64,000 bases of DNA, taken from positions 186,001 to 250,000 of the forward strand of contig CANMCE010000002.1 in assembly GCA_947496235.1 (NCBI GenBank), given 5' to 3'. Shown here in pieces: positions 59,498 through 64,000 of this stretch. Source of the stretch: an uncultured Glaciecola sp. Lineage in GTDB: Bacteria > Pseudomonadota > Gammaproteobacteria > Enterobacterales > Alteromonadaceae. A program made the position numbers and the translations under genes. The notes beneath the pieces are model-generated. The model did no database searches and was not told where the DNA came from. It was given only the letters and a program-made list of their open reading frames with translations. Position 1 is the first letter of the stretch; every line of letters starts with the position of its first letter.

Positions 59498-60757
59498 ATG
59501 ATTAAGGATACTAGCGGTCAGGATGTGGTTTTAGAAAAATCCTCTGTGAACAAGGTTAAGTTAGCAGCTGGCGTTATTACAGTATTGGTGCTTATTGCAG
59601 TTCTTAGCTTGGTGTTTGCTAAACCTTCTGCCAATAAATCGGTTGATATGGCTCGAGTACAAATTGCCACCTTGGAAACCGGCGACTTGGTACGGGACAT
59701 TATTGCAAATGGCCGTATAGTTGCCGCTAACGCGCCTCAGTTGTACGCCCCAGAACAAGGATTTGTCGAATTAACCGTAAATGCTGGTGACAGTGTTGAA
59801 TACGGTCAGGTACTCGCGGTAGTGGAAAGTCCTGAATTGCAAAATAAACTTGAGCAAGAGCGTTCAGAGCAACAAAGGTTAGAAGGACAGCTTGCGAGAC
59901 AGGAGTTAGACGCTCGTCGACAAACCCTTCAACTCACCAAACAACTGGATCTTGCAGAGGTAGACTTGCAAGCAGCTGAAAGAGAAAACAGACGGGCACA
60001 AAAAAGTATCATCAACAATTTAATCAGCCAGATAGACCTAGAAAAAGCGGTAGATGATCTTGCTCGCGCACAATTAAATTTCAAACATGCCAAACAAGAA
60101 GTTGATCTCGCCAAAGATACCTTAGCGTTCGAGCTTGATGTTTCTCGTTCAACGCTTTCCAGGCAAAAGTTAATCGTTGAAGAACTAGAGCGTAAAATTC
60201 AGCAGCTCAATGTAACCGCCAGCGTTACTGGCGTAGTAGGAAATCTGCTGGTGCAACATGGAGCCTTGGTAGATAAAAACATGCCATTGATGACTTTAGT
60301 TGACCTTACAGCTTATGAAGCAGAAGTTAACGTTGCTGAAAGCTATGCAAGTGAACTAAGCATCGGGTTGCCAGTTGAGCTACGTATTGGGAATTCTATA
60401 CTAGAAGGTACTTTGGCCGCCGTATCGCCGGAAATAAAAAATCGCGAGGTCACCACTAGGGTTAAGCTACACCAGCCAGATTTGACCATGCTGCGCCAAA
60501 ATCAGCAAGTCACAGCCCGCGTACTGTTAGATAACAAATCTAACGTATTGAAAGTAAAGCGGGGTAGCTTCATGCAGTCAGGTGGTTTTATAGCCTATAA
60601 GCTTGAGGGCAATATTGCCCACAAAGTCGATATCGAAGTTGGCGCTAAGAGCATGCGTGAAGTGGAGATTTTGACCGGACTGCAAGCAAACGATCAAATT
60701 ATTATTTCAAATTATCAAGAATTTATCGACGCAGACACTGTTCTGCTGAGAAATTAA
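59498..60757 (+). CDS. HlyD/MacA-type periplasmic adaptor (membrane fusion protein)
   Basis: Links an inner-membrane ABC transporter to an outer-membrane channel. The 419-residue protein has one N-terminal membrane anchor (about 20-40), a split lipoyl domain (LYAPEQGFVELTVNAGDSVE near 85 and the return VTASVTGVVGNLLVQHGALV near 245), a long coiled-coil hairpin between them (about 120-235), and a beta-barrel/MP domain at the end. ATG at 59498 is chosen; a GTG at 59495 is equally possible. The ABC ATPase gene follows 14 bp downstream. Confidence 0.9.
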   Translation: MIKDTSGQDVVLEKSSVNKVKLAAGVITVLVLIAVLSLVFAKPSANKSVDMARVQIATLETGDLVRDIIANGRIVAANAPQLYAPEQGFVELTVNAGDSVEYGQVLAVVESPELQNKLEQERSEQQRLEGQLARQELDARRQTLQLTKQLDLAEVDLQAAERENRRAQKSIINNLISQIDLEKAVDDLARAQLNFKHAKQEVDLAKDTLAFELDVSRSTLSRQKLIVEELERKIQQLNVTASVTGVVGNLLVQHGALVDKNMPLMTLVDLTAYEAEVNVAESYASELSIGLPVELRIGNSILEGTLAAVSPEIKNREVTTRVKLHQPDLTMLRQNQQVTARVLLDNKSNVLKVKRGSFMQSGGFIAYKLEGNIAHKVDIEVGAKSMREVEILTGLQANDQIIISNYQEFIDADTVLLRN

Positions 60758-60771
60758 AAGGAACAACACTT

Positions 60772-61488
60772 ATGTTAACTATGCAAAACGTCAGCAAGGT
60801 ATACACCACGGAAAAAGTACAAACCCATGCCCTACGCGATTTTAATTTAGAAGTAAACGAAGGTGAATTTATTGCAGTTACTGGTCCTTCTGGCTCAGGT
60901 AAAACCACCTTTTTGAATATTGCGGGAATGTTAGAAACCTACAGCTCAGGGCAATATTTATTGGACGGTATCGACATTGGGCGATTAAGTGACAATCAAC
61001 GTGCAGATTTACGCAATCAAAAAATTGGGTTTATCTTTCAAGGCTTTAACCTTATTCCAGATCTTAATATTTTTGAAAATGTAGAAGTGCCGCTTCGATA
61101 TCGAGGAATTAAATCTGCAGAACGTAAAGCAAGAGTGATGGAATGTTTGGAACAAGTTGGTCTTGGCAGCCGATTGAAGCATTTACCCCAACAATTGTCT
61201 GGAGGGCAACAACAACGAGTGGCTATTGCTCGTGCCTTGGCGGGTCGTCCTCGTTTTTTATTAGCGGATGAACCTACAGGTAATCTCGATAGTTTGATGG
61301 CCAGACAGGTAATGGAGTTGCTTGAAAAAATCAATCAAGAAGGGGCTACTATTATTATGGTTACCCATGATCCCGAATTGGCGCGACGTGCACCTAGAAA
61401 TATTCAAGTAGTTGATGGACAAATTGCCGATTTTTCACTTTATCAAAAACAACTCGCAGGTACTGAGCCTGCTGTGGCCGAGGTGTAA
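60772..61488 (+). CDS. ABC transporter ATPase, MacB/LolD type
   Basis: ATPase subunit of 238 residues for the FtsX-type permeases downstream. It contains Walker [11 protein letters not shown]-loop [20 protein letters not shown], signature [15 protein letters not shown], Walker [13 protein letters not shown] and the H-loop VTHDPE. The ADEPTGNLD form is characteristic of the LolD/MacB/FtsE group. AAAGGAACAACACTT precedes the ATG, and the stop is one base before the next start. Confidence 0.94.
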   Translation: MLTMQNVSKVYTTEKVQTHALRDFNLEVNEGEFIAVTGPSGSGKTTFLNIAGMLETYSSGQYLLDGIDIGRLSDNQRADLRNQKIGFIFQGFNLIPDLNIFENVEVPLRYRGIKSAERKARVMECLEQVGLGSRLKHLPQQLSGGQQQRVAIARALAGRPRFLLADEPTGNLDSLMARQVMELLEKINQEGATIIMVTHDPELARRAPRNIQVVDGQIADFSLYQKQLAGTEPAVAEV

Positions 61489-61489
61489 T

Positions 61490-62803
61490 ATGCTAGCGCA
61501 TTATCTGGATTTGAGTGTTCGTAGTTTTAAACGCACACCCATGACCACTTTACTGATGATCATTGCAATAGCATTGGGCATTGGTGTGACTATGACAAGT
61601 TTGTCTGTGTATCACATGATGTCCATGGACCCAATGCCGCACAAAAGCAGTAAATTATTTCATCCGCAATTAAATACTCGTGATCAAGGGGTTAACTGGT
61701 GGACCCAAGACGATCTGCCTCATCAATTGACTTACATAGACGCGAAAAACCTATATCAAGCAGATATTCCGGCGTTAAAAACACCTTCAGTGAAAACCGG
61801 TTATAGCGTGCATCTAAATGATGACCAAATTAAACCCTTTATGGAAACAGTGAGACTGATTGATAACGACTTTTTCACTATGTTCGACATGAGGTTTATT
61901 TACGGTGGTCCTTGGTCAGATGAGAGTGATAATAGTGGCGAGTTAGTCACTGTAATAAGTGCCGAACTCAACGACATATTGTTTGGTGGAGAAAACTCCG
62001 TTGGCAAACAAGTATTTTTCGATAAAGTGGCATTTCGTATCGTGGGTGTATTTGATGATTTTGATTATCACGTTAAATTTTACGACTTAACCAATGGTGC
62101 TTTTAATCAAAATGAACAGGTATTTATTCCCTTTTCCCTGATAGAACCTTTAGAAGTTAACAATTGGGGTAATACCAATGGTTGGAAGTATGAAGATATA
62201 AGATCCTTTCAAGACAAACTTAACTCGGAATTAGTTTGGCTACAATTCTGGGTGCAATTAGATTCTCCTGAAGAAGTCACCTCATATAAAAACTTTTTAA
62301 CCAACTATTTAACCGAGCAAGCAACCCTAGGCCGATTCGAACGCCAAGACGTGCATTTTGACCTAAAAAATGTGATGCAATGGCTGGATTACAACAATGT
62401 AGTCACTGAGGATAATAGAGTAGTTGTGGGTTTAAGTTTTTTATTTCTGGCAGTTTGTGTGGCAAATATTGTTGGCTTGTTACTTGGTAAGTTTTTAAAA
62501 CGCGTACCAGAAGTGGGAGTGCGCAGAGCCTTAGGCGCCAGTAAACGCCAAGTGTTTATGCAGCATTTGGTAGAGGTATCGCTGTTAGGGCTTATCGGAG
62601 GAACTTTGGGGATAGCCATCGCTCAACTCGGATTATGGGGCGTGAGGTCAACCTATAGCTACTATGACGCTTTGGCTACTATGGATTTGAGTATGTTTTT
62701 AGCTGCGCCTTTAATCGCTATTTTAGCATGTATTATAGCTGGGCTTTACCCTGCTTGGTTGGTTTGCAATACCAACCCTGCTTACTGCTTGAAAACGCAA
62801 TAA
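61490..62803 (+). CDS. FtsX/MacB-type ABC permease, first copy
   Basis: A 437-residue permease with the four-helix FtsX/MacB plan: one N-terminal helix (about 18-40), a large periplasmic domain (about 45-310), then three C-terminal helices. The last part has RVPEVGVRRALGASKRQVFM, typical for the coupling helix of MacB permeases. GAGGTG precedes the ATG by four bases and the start is one base after the ATPase stop, so a longer ORF beginning inside the ATPase gene is rejected. It pairs with a second permease rather than being fused to the ATPase. Confidence 0.9.
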   Translation: MLAHYLDLSVRSFKRTPMTTLLMIIAIALGIGVTMTSLSVYHMMSMDPMPHKSSKLFHPQLNTRDQGVNWWTQDDLPHQLTYIDAKNLYQADIPALKTPSVKTGYSVHLNDDQIKPFMETVRLIDNDFFTMFDMRFIYGGPWSDESDNSGELVTVISAELNDILFGGENSVGKQVFFDKVAFRIVGVFDDFDYHVKFYDLTNGAFNQNEQVFIPFSLIEPLEVNNWGNTNGWKYEDIRSFQDKLNSELVWLQFWVQLDSPEEVTSYKNFLTNYLTEQATLGRFERQDVHFDLKNVMQWLDYNNVVTEDNRVVVGLSFLFLAVCVANIVGLLLGKFLKRVPEVGVRRALGASKRQVFMQHLVEVSLLGLIGGTLGIAIAQLGLWGVRSTYSYYDALATMDLSMFLAAPLIAILACIIAGLYPAWLVCNTNPAYCLKTQ

Positions 62804-62813
62804 GGAAGTAAAA

Positions 62814-64000
62814 ATGTTAGATATTAAACCCACCATCAGCGCATTACGACGTTCTAAAGCAGGCGCTTTTTTGTTGTTGATTCAGATTGCAATTGCAACT
62901 GCCATTGTGAGTAACGCGTCATTTATCGTGTATGACCGCGTACAATATATTTCTCAAGATACAGGATATCCAGAAGATGAAGTGTTTTCATTTTCACTAA
63001 ATACCTTTGGAGATGTTGAAGACTTATCGCAACAAATGGAACAAACAGAACAGCTGCTGCGGAATATGCCCGGTGTGATAGATGCAGTCTACGTGGATAG
63101 TGTGCCTTTAAGTGGCAGTGGATCCGCTAGCTCTTTTGCTAACTTACCACGCGACCAAAATGAACAAGAAAACTATCGTGAAGTTCGCGCGGCCTATATA
63201 GGCGCAGATGAACACATTTTTGAGGCCCTAGGCGTGGAAATAGCAGAAGGCCGAGGCTTTCTTCCCAGCGATGTGATTGTTACCAATACTCGAGCAGATT
63301 TACCACCAGTTGCTATTGTAAGCCGATCGTTTTTAGATGAAATGTTTCCTGAAGGTGACGGCTTAGGTCAACATATTTTCACTGGCAATATGGGTGCTCA
63401 AATTATAGGTGTGGTAGAAAAGATGAAAGGACCATGGCTGAAAGACTCACGCCCAGATAATTTGCTTTTGATCCCATATGCAGAAGCCAGTGTGTATCAA
63501 AACTTTATTGTGCGAACTAAAGCTCAAGACAGATCTGAGGTTATAGGCAAAATAGAGGACTTATTGTTAGAACAATATAATGAAAGAGTGATTATCAATT
63601 TACGCGGCATGGATGAATCCAAAGCAAGATACAATGCCGCAGACTTACTCATGGTGCGTATGCTAATAGTACTAATGGTAATCCTGGTATTGGTCACAGC
63701 CCTAGGCATATTTGGTTTAACCGTATTTAATATTAGCAAACGGACCAAACAAATTGGTACAAGAAGAGCCTTAGGTGCTAGAAAATCAGCCATAGTACGC
63801 TATTTTTTAGTAGAGAATTCATTGGTTTGTGTACTTGGATTAGCGGTAGGAATTACTGGCGCTATAGGTTTGGGTCATTTCTTAATGACAGAATATTCGT
63901 TACCAAAATTAAGTTTGTATTATGTAGTTGCGACTGCTATTGGGGTGTTTATAATCAGTTTACTGTCAGTGTTAATACCGGCAAACAAGGCCGCTAACAT
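62814..64000 (+). CDS. FtsX/MacB-type ABC permease, second copy, 3' partial
   Basis: Second permease of the transporter. The frame is open from ATG 62814 (AAGGAAG upstream) to the window end, so 395 codons are visible and the stop lies beyond. It shows an N-terminal helix (about 18-38), a periplasmic domain, three helices near the end, and the coupling motif RTKQIGTRRALGARKSAIVR, parallel to that in the first permease. The two proteins probably form a heterodimer with one ATPase dimer. Only the last few residues appear to be missing. Confidence 0.88.
   Translation, partial: MLDIKPTISALRRSKAGAFLLLIQIAIATAIVSNASFIVYDRVQYISQDTGYPEDEVFSFSLNTFGDVEDLSQQMEQTEQLLRNMPGVIDAVYVDSVPLSGSGSASSFANLPRDQNEQENYREVRAAYIGADEHIFEALGVEIAEGRGFLPSDVIVTNTRADLPPVAIVSRSFLDEMFPEGDGLGQHIFTGNMGAQIIGVVEKMKGPWLKDSRPDNLLLIPYAEASVYQNFIVRTKAQDRSEVIGKIEDLLLEQYNERVIINLRGMDESKARYNAADLLMVRMLIVLMVILVLVTALGIFGLTVFNISKRTKQIGTRRALGARKSAIVRYFLVENSLVCVLGLAVGITGAIGLGHFLMTEYSLPKLSLYYVVATAIGVFIISLLSVLIPANKAAN

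Overview
The window looks like chromosomal DNA of a marine gammaproteobacterium of the Alteromonadales, probably an Alteromonas/Glaciecola/Paraglaciecola-type organism. The base composition is moderately AT-rich (about 40% GC by eye, not counted). The gene content fits this group: a NagK/NagB-II/NagA chitin-sugar pathway, FabV enoyl reductase, UbiK, an EfpL (YeiP) elongation-factor-P paralogue, a GlyGly-CTERM protein, and an ECF sigma factor paired with a TPR serine/threonine kinase. The genus is an inference; no rRNA or tRNA gene was seen.

Layout. 1-2867: end of an N-acetylglucosamine catabolic operon (nagK partial, nagB-II, nagA), closed by a clear terminator. 3065-8168: a TPR membrane protein, a deletion scar of a PhaB-like dehydrogenase, a secreted serine hydrolase and a shortened retropepsin-like protein. 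8230-12219 (minus): an XRE regulator with its membrane partner, then the kinase/ECF-sigma pair. 12474-20510: efpL, a membrane protein between two long hairpin repeats, and a 2065-residue surface protein preceded by a coupled 21-codon leader ORF. 20563-23463 (minus): a lone CcmC-like haem protein, a DMT transporter and a membrane-anchored serine hydrolase. 23565-30430: a degenerate HD-GYP-like protein, a membrane TIR protein, three small genes and a TrkA-N/RyR protein flanked by REP-like repeats.

30508-41738 is the most coherent block, a sulfide-oxidation regulon. A FisR-type sigma-54 activator has its cysteines at the spacing of the sulfane-sulfur sensor. It is divergent from sqr plus a c-type haem protein. 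Next to these lies a seven-gene operon, cydABX-cydDC-persulfide dioxygenase-DSP-like phosphatase. Both operons start at sigma-54-type (-24/-12) sequences, and a symmetric TGTC/GACA dyad lies between fisR and sqr. The inferred logic is that sulfide is oxidised by SQR, the persulfide is oxidised by the dioxygenase, electrons leave through a sulfide-tolerant bd oxidase, and FisR switches the set on.

41752-46403 (minus) is an RND/MMPL exporter with LolA-like and outer-membrane partners. 46488-46614 holds a third, nested hairpin repeat. 46785-58806 carries mostly metabolic genes (aldehyde dehydrogenase, fabV, ubiK, cutA, M20 and M14 peptidases), a frameshifted cupin/CMD locus, a PEP-CTERM-like protein and a LuxR-type ATPase regulator, followed by cytidine deaminase. 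59244-64000 is a sigma-54-type promoter with two palindromic upstream sites driving a small membrane ORF and an HlyD-ABC-FtsX-FtsX efflux operon that runs off the end.

The strongest leads for something undescribed are: (i) the GGAGCCGTAGTTCAT hairpin family, whose inner stems differ between loci yet stay complementary; (ii) the FisR/SQR/bd-oxidase regulon with its promoters; (iii) two small ORFs placed upstream of large operons; and (iv) the membrane TIR and TrkA-RyR proteins.
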